Shown one piece after another: positions 34,681-47,500 of a DNA stretch of 64,000 nucleotides; position 1 is the first letter of the stretch; every line of letters starts with the position of its first letter. A program made the position numbers and the translations under genes. The stretch is from positions 30,340,254-30,404,253 of the forward strand of contig NC_056765.1 of NCBI RefSeq assembly GCF_018687715.1. The letters run 5' to 3'. Under the pieces are notes generated by a model that saw only the letters and a list, made by a program, of their open reading frames with translations, searched no databases and was not told where the DNA came from. Source of the DNA: Carya illinoinensis (Eukaryota; Streptophyta; Magnoliopsida; Fagales; Juglandaceae).

Positions 34681-37056
34681 CACTTCATCAGCTACAGTTA
34701 GTGCAAACATAGTGAGATCTGTCTGCCCATACCTTATAGGTGGTTTTATAACTCTCTTCTGCCTATCTCTCACTAAGTTATAGGAGTTAGCACCACCTTT
34801 TTCAGTGTCCCCTGAGTCTTCTTCCTCAGGTTTGCTACTTTCCCCAATTTCAGGTTCAAATTGGACACTTACTTGCTCCACCTCAATCTGAGATCCCCTT
34901 GGGGTTTGGTTAGTTTTTAGATCACTATTTTTCTCCTGTACCCGAGCCATTTGTGACTCATTGAAGGTCACATCCCTGCTCATAATGCAGTTATACCTAC
35001 CAGGTGCATCTACCCAAAGTTTGTAGCCCTTAACTCCTTCAGGATACCCTATAAAGATGCACTTGAGTGCCCTGGGTTCCAACTTGTCTGTTTTTGAGTG
35101 TGCATAAGCAACACACCCAAAAATTCTTAGGTAGTCATAGCTGGGAGGTTTCCCAGACCACAACTCATGTGGAGTTTTAAACTCTATGGCAGATGATGGG
35201 CATCTATTTATGAGATGTACAGCAGTAGTGGCAGCCTCAGCCCAAAATGTTTTAGGCAGCCCTGAGTTTGACAACATACACCTTACCCTTTCTAGGATGG
35301 TTCTGTTCATCCTTTCAGCTAAACCATTCTGTTGGGGTGTTTCCCTCACTGTCTTATGCCTAAGAATTCCTTCTTTTTGACAGTACATATTAAACTCATT
35401 AGACAGAAACTCTAGGCCATTATTTGTTCTAAGGATTTTGAGTTTTCTACCTACTTGGTTTTCCACTAGAGTCTTCCACTCCTTGAATTTTTCAAAAGTG
35501 TCACTCTTGTTTTTAAGGATGTATATCCAGACCTTCCTAGAGTAATCATCCACTAATGATAGAAAATAACTCCCTCCACTATGTGAGTTTACTCTTGCTG
35601 GACCCCATAGATCAGAATGAACATAATCTAGAGTTTGTTTGGTGTTGTGGGTTGCTGACTTAAAACTAACCCTCTTAGCCTTTCCATAGATACAATCTTC
35701 ACAGAAAGGTAAGTTTCCTAAGTTTTGGTCACTCAGCAGCCCTTGTTTTTGTACTTCTAAGAGTCCCCCTTGACTTACATGTCCAAGCCTCCTATGCCAT
35801 AGTACAGCTTTGTTTTCTACTATGTTCTGAGTTTGGTACGCTTCCCCAACTACTGTTTTCCCAAGAAGTGTATACAACCCATTTTTAATTATTCCTTTCA
35901 TAATAACTAGAGACCCTTTAGTAACTCTAAGAACTCCTCCTTCAGATTTAAAGGTGTAGCCTGCCAAATCAAGCATACCAAGAGAAATTAAGTTTCTCTT
36001 TAGTTCAGGTATGAACCTGACCTCCCTCAGAACCTTTTCAATCCCATCATGCATTTTGAGTCTCACTGACCCTATACCCATGACTTTATAGGACTTGTTA
36101 TTTCTTAGAATTACTTGCCCCCCTTCCATCTTAGTGAAAGTCTCAAACCACTCTCTAATTGGACACATATGAAAAGAACAACCAGAGTCCATTATCCACT
36201 CTGTTTTAGAGTCCACTTCACTCACAGTAAGGACCTCAGCACTTTCATACCCCTCTAAGACCACAGAAGCATCCCCTGCCTCTTTGGTCTTGTTCCCAAG
36301 GTTTGCTTTCCTTTCAGGACAGTCCTTCTTAAAATGCCCTTCCTTGTGGCAATGAAAACATTTAAACTGTTTTCCCTTTGATTTAGACCTAGATTTCTTG
36401 TTTTCATTTTTAGTCTTTTTCTCCCTTTTTTCTGTTCTACCCCTAACTGATAAACCTTCCCCATGACTTTGTTTGGTATCTCCCCTATTTTGAAGTTCCC
36501 TAGTATGGAGTACAGATTGTACTTCATCTAGTGTCAAAGAGTCTCTACCATACATCATGGTTTCTTTAAGACTTAGATATGATGAGTCCAAAGAACTCAT
36601 CAAGAGGATGGCCTGATCCTCATCCTCCACCTTAATGTCTATGTTAGCTAGGTCTAGAATAATCTTGTTGAACTCATCAAGGTGCTGTCCTATTGGTGTT
36701 CCTGGGGTCATCTTGAAGGTATACAATTTGGTTTTCTTGTGTAGTCTATTTGCTAGAGACTTTGTCATATACAAATTTTCTAATTTTAACCATATGCCTG
36801 CAGCCGTGTCCTCACTAGCCACCTCTCTCAGGACTTTATCTCCAAGAGAGAGGATTAGGGCACTATGGGCCTTCTGGAGAATGTCCTTCTGGACAATCCC
36901 TTTTTCTTCCTCTTTTGAGGAAGAGCCCTTTAATTTCTCACCAAGAAGGGCATCTTGCAGTCCATGTTGGACTAGCAGTGCCCTCATTTTTATTCTCCAT
37001 AAGCCAAAATCATTGTCTCCAGTAAACTTCTCTATGTCAAACCTCATTGTCCCCAT
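34645..37056 (-). pseudogene. copia IV gag-protease-integrase part
   Basis: Open for 803 codons from MGTMRFDIEKF. The gag covers about residues 1-230. A zinc knuckle CFHCHKEGHFKKDC follows near 233-246. The protease motif is DSGCSFHMC near 291-299. The GAG-pre-integrase block LWHRRLGHVS is near 417-426. The integrase has HSDLWGPARV, then RTNNGLEF, then QQNGLAERMNR. The middle integrase residue is Asn where the family has the second catalytic Asp, and the codon AAT fits a G to A change from GAT. The frame ends at 34645 because of a one-base shift just before the reverse transcriptase. Otherwise gag and protease look undamaged. Confidence 0.92.
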
Positions 37057-37081
37057 TGAACCTAGGGCTCTAGATACCAGT

Positions 37082-37961
37082 TGTTATAAAAAACCAGTTT
37101 CTGTTATAAAAGCTTAGCTCATTGTGATAATAAACAAAACCAGTTATGAATATAAAAAAACCTTTCAGGCTGTTTAAAACACTGTGTTTTGAATCCAAAG
37201 AAAAAACTCAGATGCAAGAATCACAATAACCTCAGATTGACATCAACTACAATATCGAAAACAACAGTATACCAGTACATGACCATATCATCAATATATA
37301 CAGAAAGCTATTTACTCGCATGCTATACAGATTCACAAGATAATCTATCAAAATATAACAAGATGCAAATATTATCAATAAAGAATATGAAAGAATATTA
37401 AAGACTATGAAAAACAAAAAAGAACACACCAATATACGTGGTTCGACCCTAATGGTCTACGTCCACGGCATAAATGGGCCTCAGAGCTCTTTATTGATGA
37501 ACAATACTTCACAAAGAAGCCTCAGTACATTTAGAGTAACAAGATCCCTCTCAGAAAACACCAGAAATCACTCAAATTTCTTCTCTCTACAAGGAAACCA
37601 AGAAAACCCTAAAATCCCTCTCTGTTTTCTCTCCCGAGCTCTCTGTCTCTCAAAGCAGCCGCTTTGTACAAAAGGAAAAATGAATCAATCCAAAAACTAG
37701 GTTTACACCGTATCGCTATGTATATATAGTTTACAAGAGATGTCAACACGTGTAATGATCTAGCGGCTCAGCTCTCAGACCTTCGGCAAGGATGCACGGG
37801 CTAGCTCACGTGATCAGGCAGCTTAATAGCCTTAACTTGAAAGGTCCAGATTTTGCCACTTGTCCACCATCCATTTAATAAACACTTCAAGAGAACATAA
37901 AGCATATTAAATGGTACGTATCATATAAATGTATTGACAACTATATACTATATATATTACA
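37082..37961 (-). repeat. 5' LTR of copia element IV
   Basis: 880 bp. Near-identical to 32132-33014. The largest difference is near 37720-37732, where the other LTR has an altered AT-rich block. Confidence 0.9.
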
Positions 37962-37966
37962 AAATA

Positions 37967-40900
37967 CTTCTTCAGGTCACAACTCTTCTAGTTGAGGCCA
38001 CTTTTTCTCAAAATCGACCATCAAGGTCGTGGAAATGGGCATCACAACTTCAACACAGGTTGCAACTTAGCCTCATCTCCAAACTACTTTCAAAACCGAG
38101 CTTAGACACGACCCTTTTGTCAAGTCTGCAATTTGGCTGGTCATATAGCTTTTACCTGTTACAATCGGTTCAATCAAGCCTACGAGGCATCAGCCCCGCG
38201 ATCAGTTACAGCGAACTTCACGGCATTTCCACCTAATGATTAGGCGTCATCAAGCTGGTATCCTAATTCAGCTACCACTCATCCTTGCATCCCTCAACTT
38301 GGACTTAGTTTCTTATCAGGGGTCCGACCAAGTGAGCATCGGTGATGGTTCCTCCTTACTTATCCAGCATGTTGGCTCTGCCCAACTCAGTTCCACCTAT
38401 GGCAAATTCTTTCTTCACAATCTTCTTCATGTTCCTTCAATTTGTCGAAATTTATTATCTGTTAGGCAGTTTTGTACTAATAATCGTGTGTTTTTTGAGT
38501 TTCATTCAACTTTTTTTCTTGTGAAGGATTCAGCTTCTCAGGCAGTGCTTCTCAAGGGTCTCGTTGAGGATGGACTCTATGTTCTACTGTCACCCTCTTC
38601 CACTTCGTCCTCTGCCTCTTCACTAAAAGCTTTTCTCAGTTCACACACCTCTATTTAGCAATGACATTCTAGGCTAGGTTATCCCTTTCCTCGAGTCACC
38701 AACATCACTCTTCAAAAGTTCAACCTTCCCATCTCTGATCGCCAGCTTTGTTTTTTCTCATCTGTGCCTTAGCCCAGGCCCATTTGCCCATTCCCCGTTC
38801 CCCACACGGTCCACTGGACCTTTTATCTTACTTTTTGCTGATGTATGGGACAGTACCTCGGTTTTATCCAATAATTCAAGTCGGTTTTATTTGTCTATCT
38901 TAGATGATTACTCTAAATATATGTGTTTTTTTTTCTTTACAGTCCGAATCCAATGTGTCCTCTATCATTGTTTCTTTTATTCAATAGTTAAGAATGTCTT
39001 TTCTCGAAACATTATTTCCTTCCAAATGGATTGGAGCGGAGAGTTTCACTCTCTTCGAGATATTTTTAAGAAATATGACATCCTCCATAGGGTTACTTGC
39101 CCATACTCCCATCAACAAAATGGGAGTGTTGAAAGGTATCACCGCCACATTGTAGAAACGTGCCTTTTTCTTTTATCTCATGCATCCATGCCTCAAAAAT
39201 ATTGGGCCAACGCTTTTCAAACTGCTGTTTTTCTCATTGATTGCATGCCCACTCTAGTCCTCAATCACAAATCACCTTATGAAATCTTGATGGGACAATC
39301 ACCCGATTATCATTTTCTTTGTGTCTTTGGGTCATCTTGTTAGCCTAATTTAAGGCCTTTAAATCATAATAAGCTTGATATTCGGTCCAAATACTTTGCT
39401 TTAATGGGCTATAGCCTAGACCACAAAGGATAACTTTGTTTTCACATTCCCTTTTGGTCATACTTACATCTCACATGATGTAGTCCTCAATGAATTGGTT
39501 TTCCCATTTGCCTAAGAGCCCCACTCAGCAATTTCCTCTCCCTCCGTAAGGTCACAGCCCATGATTCACACACCCATACCTCACTCACTACCTAGTCCTC
39601 CACCATCAGCCTTATCCTCACCTCATTCTATAAGTCCATCTATTGATACCCACACGACCCATGACTTACCCAGGCCCTTAATTGACTTGTCTTCACCTCA
39701 GAACCCTAATACTCCTTCATCTCCAAAACTCCCAAACCCTAGCCCTATTCTTCCATCTTCCTCATTAGTGCTAGAAATTTCCTCATCTTCTCCACCTTCT
39801 CCTCAGCTTAGTCCTCACCCCATGGTTACTCGGTCCAAGGCTCATATATTTTGCCCTAAAAAGCACATTGATGATACAATATCTTGGCCTCCTCCTTGAC
39901 CCTCCACCTCCACTATCACTCCCTCTACTTCCTCTTTGAGCCTCACCTCTGAAGAGCCCACCTCATTCTCTGAAGCCTCAAAATATCCTGAGTGGAGGGC
40001 TGCTATGCAATTTGAGTTTCAAGCCTTGATTCAAAATCAGACGTGGGATCTTGTTCCCCTTCTCTTGATCTGAATATGTTAGGTTCCAAATGGGTCTTGA
40101 AGACCAATAGTCATGTTGATGGGACCTTGGAACACCGTTAAGCATGACTTGTGGCCAAGAGCTTCCATCAGCAGCCTAAGATTGATTTCTCTGAGACTTT
40201 TAGTCCAATTATCAAACTTGTAACTGTCTGACTCTTGATTTCTCTTACAGTCTCAAAACAATAGCCACTCCACCAATTAGGTGCAGAATGTGTTCCTTCA
40301 TGGTGACCTATAGGAAGACATTTTCATGAAACAACTGCCTAGATACCTTCATCCTAATCACCCAAACCATGTTTGTAAGTTGAGAAAATCCATTTATGAA
40401 TTAAAGTAGGCCCCTCGGGCTTGGTTTGCAAAACTCACTGAGAAATTACTTGACTTAGGTTTTCATGGTTCTCGATCAGATAATTCTTTGTTTATTTTGA
40501 GTACTCCCACTGATTGCATTTATTTATTAATATATGTTGATGACATAATTGTCACTGGTTCAAGCTCTGCTCTTATCTCTGATTTTATAGCATCCTTAAG
40601 TTTGTCATTTCTAATTAAAGATTTGGGTTTGTTGCATTACTTTCTAGGGGCTGGTTGAGGTCCATGGTATACCTTCTGGTCTATTCTTGTCTCAGTAAAA
40701 ACAAATTGTTGATCTTCTAGTACGCACTAACATGAATAAGGCCAAAATCTGTTTCAACTCCAATGGCCACCTCTATTAGGCTTTCTACTCTTGATGGACA
40801 TACGATTGAAGACCCCCAACTATACCAAAGCATAGTAGGGAGTCTTCCATACCTGTCATTTACATGGCTTGATATATCATTTACTATAAATAAGGTCTGT

Positions 40901-41490
40901 CAGTACATGCATTGTCCTCGCCAGTCCCATTGGCAAGTTGTTAAGTGAATTCTCAGATATCTTTAAAACACACAACATTTGGGCTTATTCTTTTCTACCT
41001 CATCAAATTTTAAACTTTCTGTATTCTTAGATGTTGACTGGGCAGGATGCCCTGATGACTGAAATTCCCCGCAAGGTTTCTGTGTTTACTTTGGCTCTCA
41101 CCTAATTTCATGGGAGTCCAAGAAACAAGCCACCATAGCTCGCTCATCTACTGAAGTGGAATATAAGTCAGTGGCCAACATGGCCTGTGAGATCCTTTGA
41201 CTTCAATCTTTGTTAAAAGAATTAGGCATTTTTTTGACTGACCCACCTACTTTGTAGTGTGATAATTTAGGAGCCACTTATTTAGCTGTTAATCCTGTTC
41301 TACATGCTCGTACCAAACATGTGGAGTTAAACTACCACTTTGTCTGTGATCGTGTTGTTGCCAAGACACTGCAGGTCTCCTTTGAATCAAGTAAAAACCA
41401 ATTGGCTGACATCTTAACCAAGCCCCTCTCCAAAACTTGATTTCTTCAGTTACAATGAAGCCTCACACTTACAGTTGTGCTGCTTGAATC
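37967..41490 (+). pseudogene. copia III gag end and pol, highly degraded
   Basis: After the nested element, a zinc-knuckle block (CQVCNLAGHIAFTC) appears near 38122-38165. The protease core reads NSATTH, so the catalytic Asp is lost. A GAG-pre-integrase region follows at about 38340-38660. The integrase near 39000-39350 contains HQQNGSVERYHRH, and its middle Asp block reads MDWSGEF. Next come a Pro/Ser-rich linker (39560-39890), the reverse transcriptase with YVDDIIVTG near 40535, and RNase H near 41030-41440. Stops and frameshifts occur every few hundred bases, and the longest open piece is 150 codons. No function is expected. Confidence 0.85.
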
Positions 41491-41499
41491 ACGGGAGGA

Positions 41500-41859
41500 T
41501 ATTAAGGCATCTTGACCAGTTGCAACAGCACAAGCATCTACTCCTCACCTGGCAGCAATAGTGCAACACACTACACCTGCAATGCACGTACGACACACAC
41601 AATACAACACATAAAGAATAATTTGGAATATGTATATTCTAGACTATAACTGAATGTAATTGCTAGAGTGATATCTGTCAAAATATGATAGGAAAAGGAA
41701 TCAAAGTTGTTATGGAAAGTGTCTATATATAGAATGATGTAATACAATTTCAAGCAATAAGAAAAGGATGGGAATCCGAAAGCTTTTCTAAAAGCCTGCT
41801 CTATGTTAGACATTTCCTCAAACACTTTGTGCCTTTCCTACTCTGTCTATTATTTAGTT
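41500..41859 (+). repeat. 3' LTR of copia element III
   Basis: 360 bp, aligned with the 5' LTR. The 5' LTR carries extra bases such as GTAC near 31204 and a TATATA near 31245. Confidence 0.85.
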
Positions 41860-41863
41860 ATGC

Positions 41864-44138
41864 CACCTTTCAGGACAAACCAATAGGCAATAGAAAAGAA
41901 GGATGAAGTTTGGTTAATTAGAATGTTAAACGTGTTAATGGTACATTAACTGGCCCATCTGCAGTCAACTGCACATGATTATAAGTTCATGATGATCACG
42001 ATCAGTGCAGTCCATGCTGATATATATATTATTATATATATATATATATATATATATAGGAAAGCCCAGCAAGCAGCGCTTATTTCTTTCTAAACATTTG
42101 TGCAATCGATCTGCAGGTCAAAGAATTTGGAGACCCAGCTGCATGCATGGCTTGTAGCTATATATACGTACTGAACCAATATTACGTACTACCATTATAT
42201 ACACATGAAATATACAAGAAAGAGATACTATTTCTATATGCACATGATCATGATGTTTTGTGTTTAAATATATGCATGTTGATCTGCATCAAGTCTTTGC
42301 AGCCAACAAAGCTGGCTCGGAATTGAAATTGTTTAGAAGAAAATTAGGGGAATAAAAAAGAGTTGCATGGGTTCTTTGAAATGATAATCTAATAGATAGA
42401 AGAAATATACAGTCCTACTGGAACAATATCTCTATATGTGCATGTGAAGCACAACTCTCGAACAACCAAAAGAAATGACCATGCGTGCAGAGTAATCATA
42501 TAAGATAAATGATATTTACAGTCATGATTATGCAAGTTTCATGTAATTATTTTGAAAAAAGTAAATAAATATTAGATTTACATAAAAAAATTAATTTTTC
42601 AAGAATGGACTTTACTCATTTTTAAAGCTACTATGCGGTACTTACACATTTTACGACTGTATATAGTATTACTCAACGTATGAATATAAGCTAGCATGAC
42701 CATCGATCTGAAAATTATAAAACCGGCCTGTTCTCATTATTTAATATTACACAATATATTGTAAATTAGATACAAATTAGACTAGTTTTATATGTATAAT
42801 GGCTAGACTTGAAAATATTTCGCTAGGAATAATTATATATACAAATGCAATTTTTTTACAACTCTCTTTTAAATGGATAATAATTTTAAAAATTCTTATA
42901 ATTATTTCATAATTTATTTACAAAAAAGGCCCTCAATTTAAAAGGTTATAAAGGTAATTATATATTTAATATTTATATTTTAATCGTATGATTTTTTATC
43001 TTAATTTTGAAAGTAACTTATGCAAAGACAAAATTATGAAAAATTTCCATTGAAATAGTTTTAGATGTAATTTTTAAATATTTATATATATACAAATAAT
43101 GAATTTTTATAATATTTTAATAAAATAATAAATATAAAATGATGAAAAGTTGTATATATACAAACAGTTTAGGGACAGATGATATAATAATCGAATAAGT
43201 GAACTGACAAATGCAAATGTAATTTTTTTATTTTTTATTTTATATTTAATTTTAAATATTTTTTGAAAATAAAAAAATATTAATTCATTAATATTAATTT
43301 TCTTAATCATTAAGTAAATTAAAAAAATTAAAAAAAAATTTAAACAAATCATTTTTATCAATTCAACTAGCATTTTCCTATATTTGGAGAGAATTGAATA
43401 AGATGAAAAGCTTTTGTGGTAGAAGAAAATAGTTTTTAAATATTCTTAAAAACTCTTTAATAAAAAAATTAGGTCGTTTGAATGTTACATATTAAAATAC
43501 TTTGATCTCAAATAAGTTAAAAAGTACGTTTAAAGAAAAGTATCAAACGTTCTTTTCTGAATAATGAGGAACGTAATTCAAATTTTAAAAAGACTGTCAA
43601 TAGATTAAAATATCCCTACAACTTTAAGATAATTACAACTTTCAAACTTTCAAATATATGATCATAATCTTTACAAATTTAAATAATTTTTATTTTTACT
43701 TCAGAAAGTATTTTTTAATTTGTTTCTAAATAAACATAATATGTTTAAAAGTATTTTAAACGTATACATATAGTTATTAAATAGTAAATAAATTTTTAAT
43801 AATAAAATTTATTATTTAAATTATAAATTATAAATCTTAAAATTATAAGTATATTTCTACAACCATCCCAAATATGCACTAAAACATGGGCTTATCTTTC
43901 TACGTCCAAACATGGGCTTAATCAGACAACGAAACAGGATTGGGATATGATAAAACCTGGCTAAAGTTTCGAGCCAAACGCACCTTTCCTCCTTCGAAAA
44001 AAAATCAGGGTCACTGCCTCCTCGCGTCTCCACCCAAACCAAAAGCAATCGCACCGCCCACCACATCTTCGAAATGGCAATTGAACACAGCACACCCAAT
44101 GCGTGAAGACTGTAGGGAAGAACGATCCACTCTTCAAG
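41864..44138. other. AT-rich intergenic DNA and CWC22 promoter region
   Basis: No exon was recognised before about 43900. An AT tract lies at 42020-42058. The last 250 bases turn GC-richer and probably contain the transcription start and first 5' UTR exon of the CWC22 gene. Confidence 0.5.
42505..42675. mobile_element. MITE-like element related to the one at 24321
   Basis: The left end holds ATTTACAGTCATGA and the right end ACGACTGTATATAG, forming weak inverted ends with the shared ACAGTC core. The inside is AT-rich and similar in length to the element at 24321-24510. Boundaries are approximate. Confidence 0.4.
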
Positions 44139-44143
44139 GTATG

Positions 44144-44145
<2 letters not shown>

Positions 44146-44174
<29 letters not shown>
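44146..44174. repeat. (CT)n tract in the CWC22 leader intron
   Basis: About 14 CT units starting seven bases after a good donor (CAAG/GTATGG at 44138/44139). The matching acceptor TTGCAG ends at 44506, so this is probably inside a 5' UTR intron. Confidence 0.8.
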
Positions 44175-44175
<1 letters not shown>

Positions 44176-44565
44176 AAATTAATTGTAAATGGAAACAGAT
44201 CATCACGTTTCAAAGAGATTCGGCTGTGGTCAGCTTCTCTTCTTATTTTTATCTTGTTTGTTTTCTGAGTGGACTCCAAACTAACTGGCTCTGATACCAA
44301 ATCGATAGGAACCTTGGAGATTAAAAATAATAATAATAATAAAGGAAAAGCTATAGAAACGAATATAAATTTATTTTAATTTTTAATTTCTTTATCAATT
44401 TTTCTTGGATTTTAGCTTTAGGGTTATTAATTGATACCACTTTTTCAATGATATGTGTATTTACTTTTAGTTTTGGTCGTGAAATGTTTTTTATTTTCCA
44501 TTGCAGACGCATAGATTGTAGGATTAGTGTGTGCTCCGGGGGTTTTGATTAGGTTTTAAAGTAAT

Positions 44566-47500
44566 ATGGCTAGAAAGTACAGTAGTGAGTCTTCGGATTC
44601 TGAGAAAAGAAATGCACATAAACGTGATGACAAGCGAGGTGAACGCCACCGTGATGATAAAGATAGGGACAGAGCCAATGGTAGTAAGGATATGTTGGAT
44701 TCTGATAAAAGAAGTAGAAAACAGCATGAGAGACGAGATGAGCATAATGGTTTTGATAAGGATAGGGAAAGAGTAAACGAGAAGGATGTTAGGGATGGAG
44801 ATGGTAGGTCGCTAAGTGAGCATGTAGGGCGTAAGCAATCTCGGCAAAGTTCTGAAGAAGATGGTGAGTGGGTAGAGAGAGACTGGGGCAGGCAAGAAAG
44901 AGAGCGAACCCATCGACATGAGGGGAAGAGGCGTGGAGAAATGGGAGAGCTTGATAAGGTGAAAGAATCTTATCCAAGTTCTGATGAATATGATAGGCGA
45001 TTTGAGAGAGAGAAGCAAGAAAGAAAGAGATCCCACCGGCATGAAGGTGGGCATAGACAACGGGAAACAGAGGGTGCCAGTAGAAAAAAGGACTGGCATG
45101 CACGTCATGATTCAGAGGACGACAATGACAGGAAAGCACGTAGAACTTCAGAACGACGAAAGGATAATACTGAACAACAGAAAGATAGTCAGAATTTTAG
45201 GAGTAAAGATGGTAGAGATGGCCAGGTGCTGGAAGAATCAAAACCTCAGAGACAGCCAAGATTGCAAGAAGGCAACGTGAATGCTGACACTTCAAATTTG
45301 GGCAAGAGTGGTGGAGTTTATATTCCACCATTTAAGTTGGCTCGAATGATGAAAGAGGTTGAGGATAAAAGTAGTGTTGAGTATCAGCGGTTGACATGGG
45401 ATGCCCTTCGGAAGAGTATAAACGGGCTTGTCAACAAGGTTAATGCTGCTAATATAAAGAATATAATTCCAGAACTCTTCTCAGAGAATCTGATCCGGGG
45501 AAGGGGTCTTTTCTGCCGGTCATGTATGAAGTCACAGATGTCATCTCCAGGTTTCACAGATGTGTTTGCTGCACTGGTTGCTGTTGTCAACACCAAGTTT
45601 CCCGAGGTGGGGGATCTTCTTCTGAGAAGGATTATTTTGCAGCTCAAGAGAGCATACAAGCGTAATGACAAGGTGTGTATTTATCTCTTTTCTATAATTT
45701 TATTTTTGTTTACTGCAGTAGGAACCTTTTTTTACACGATTTCATCCTAATTTATCTTTTTCTGTTGTTTTACTTTCTGTTCAGCCGCAATTACTAGCTG
45801 CTGTTAAGTTTATTGCTCATCTAGTGAATCAGCAAGTGGCTCATGAGATTATTGCATTAGAGTTGCTCACAGTGCTGCTTGAGAATCCAACTGATGACAG
45901 TGTTGAGGTAGCTGTCGGCTTTGTCACAGAGTGTGGATCAATTTTGCAAGATCTCTCGCCTAAAGGCTTGCATGGTGGGTATGCTGTTGGAATTATGAAG
46001 TATATACTCCTTTTATTAGCTTATTTTGCTTTGAATTATCCTAATATTAGTTTTTAAATTTATCGGTTGCTTCCTAGAATAACTTCTCATTTTGGTTATG
46101 CAACTTAGTATAATTGACATCTGTGAAAAATCCTAGAATCATTAGTGATGGGGAAATTCCAGATAGAAAGATTCACCCATAGTAGATAAGGGGCAAAGCC
46201 AACCATGCAATGCATTATTTAAGAGATTAGAATCTTCAGGGTTTGCTGAAAAGTCTTGAAGTCAATTATTATCTTCCAACCTGCCAACCTGCACTCAATA
46301 CTTGATCACTTCATTTCATATGGACTTAGACTTGAAGGAAGCTCCCAATGAGAAGCTAAGGTAATTCATGAGCAAAGAAGATACCTTACATCCCATTGAA
46401 CTAGTCAAGCTCCTTAAATTGTTGAAATTCCCTACCAGGTCCATTTTTCAGACTTTGGAAGTTCACTTTAAGGCCAAGACAACCTCAAAGCATAGAAGAA
46501 GTGCTCTAATGATGATATGATTTGGTCCACATTGCAGAATATCAACGTATCATCTGCCAATAATAAATGGGATAGGTTAAGAAAACCTCGATTTGGATTC
46601 CCCACCAAGAAACCCTCATAAAGCCACTTGAACCATCACTGTTAACCTTCTACTAAAGGCTTCCGTGTCAATTACAAATAGTTGAGGAGACAACGGATCA
46701 CCTTGCCTCAACCCATGTGAGGTATTAAAGAAGCATGTTGGAGTGTCGTTCACCAATACAGAGAAATGAGCTGTGGAGACACCATGCATAATCCAAGAAA
46801 TCCACCGTTCCTCGAATCCATGCTTCCTGAGCAAAGAATGCAAAAATCCCCAATTGACATTATCATAGGCCTTAGAGCATTCACATTGGTATATGGATAT
46901 GCATATGCAAAATTAACTCTTTTGCATATCCACTTTGGCATTTCAACAAAACTCCCACATTGGCTTATGCATATTTAAAGCAAAATAATAATAAAATATT
47001 ATTATTTTAATATTTTTTTTTTTTTTTGCCTAATATTAATTTTTTTACCTTGCAATTTCCATGTACTGGTTTGTACATGCAATCAGTACCCAGTACATAG
47101 ATAATATCCATTAAAACCGAACCTGTCAATGAAATAATATAGACTATGTGCTGCATCCATACCACCCTTTCATGCATCCAAATTTCCAGCATTCTATATA
47201 TAATAATTTCTGACTAATATCAACTTCAGATTACATTTGACTAATATCAATTTCAGAATTTACATGTGACTAATTCTATGTATCAAAATCAACTTAATAC
47301 AAGTTGCAAAAAGTTGATTTTTATACAAATTCAGCAACCAACAAATTCAGCATATATGTTCAGCAACCAGAAAATAACTGCACGCCCAGCACCCTCCAGC
47401 AGCCTCAGCAGCTCCAGCACCCTTCAGCAGCTCCAGCACTCTTCAGCAGCAACAAAAACAGCCTTGCCATTGGGTCCTCCAGCAGCTCCAGCACCAACAA

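Larger units (their letters stand above)
32132..37961 (-). mobile_element. Ty1/copia LTR retrotransposon IV, nested in element III
   Basis: A 5830-bp element in the opposite orientation to its host. The LTRs are 37082-37961 (5') and 32132-33014 (3'), starting TG and ending CA. A perfect 5-bp AAATA duplication lies at 32127-32131 and 37962-37966. On the minus strand the primer-binding site TGGTATCTAGAGCC lies just inside 37082, and a polypurine tract AAGGTGGAGATT lies just before the 3' LTR. The LTRs differ at roughly 15 positions plus small indels in 880 bp, near 2 percent by eye. Gag motifs suggest a Tnt1/Tork-like lineage (inference). Confidence 0.95.
31029..41859 (+). mobile_element. Ty1/copia LTR retrotransposon III, old, carrying a nested element
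   Basis: The left LTR 31029-31397 and right LTR 41500-41859 flank copia sequences on the plus strand. A 4-bp ATGC occurs on both sides (31025-31028 and 41860-41863) as a probable target duplication. The primer-binding site TGGTATCACGAG starts at 31398, and a short purine run (GGGAGGA) precedes the right LTR. Without the inserted element IV and its duplication the element would be about 5.0 kb. LTR differences are many (roughly 7 percent plus indels by eye), so it is older than element IV. Confidence 0.9.
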
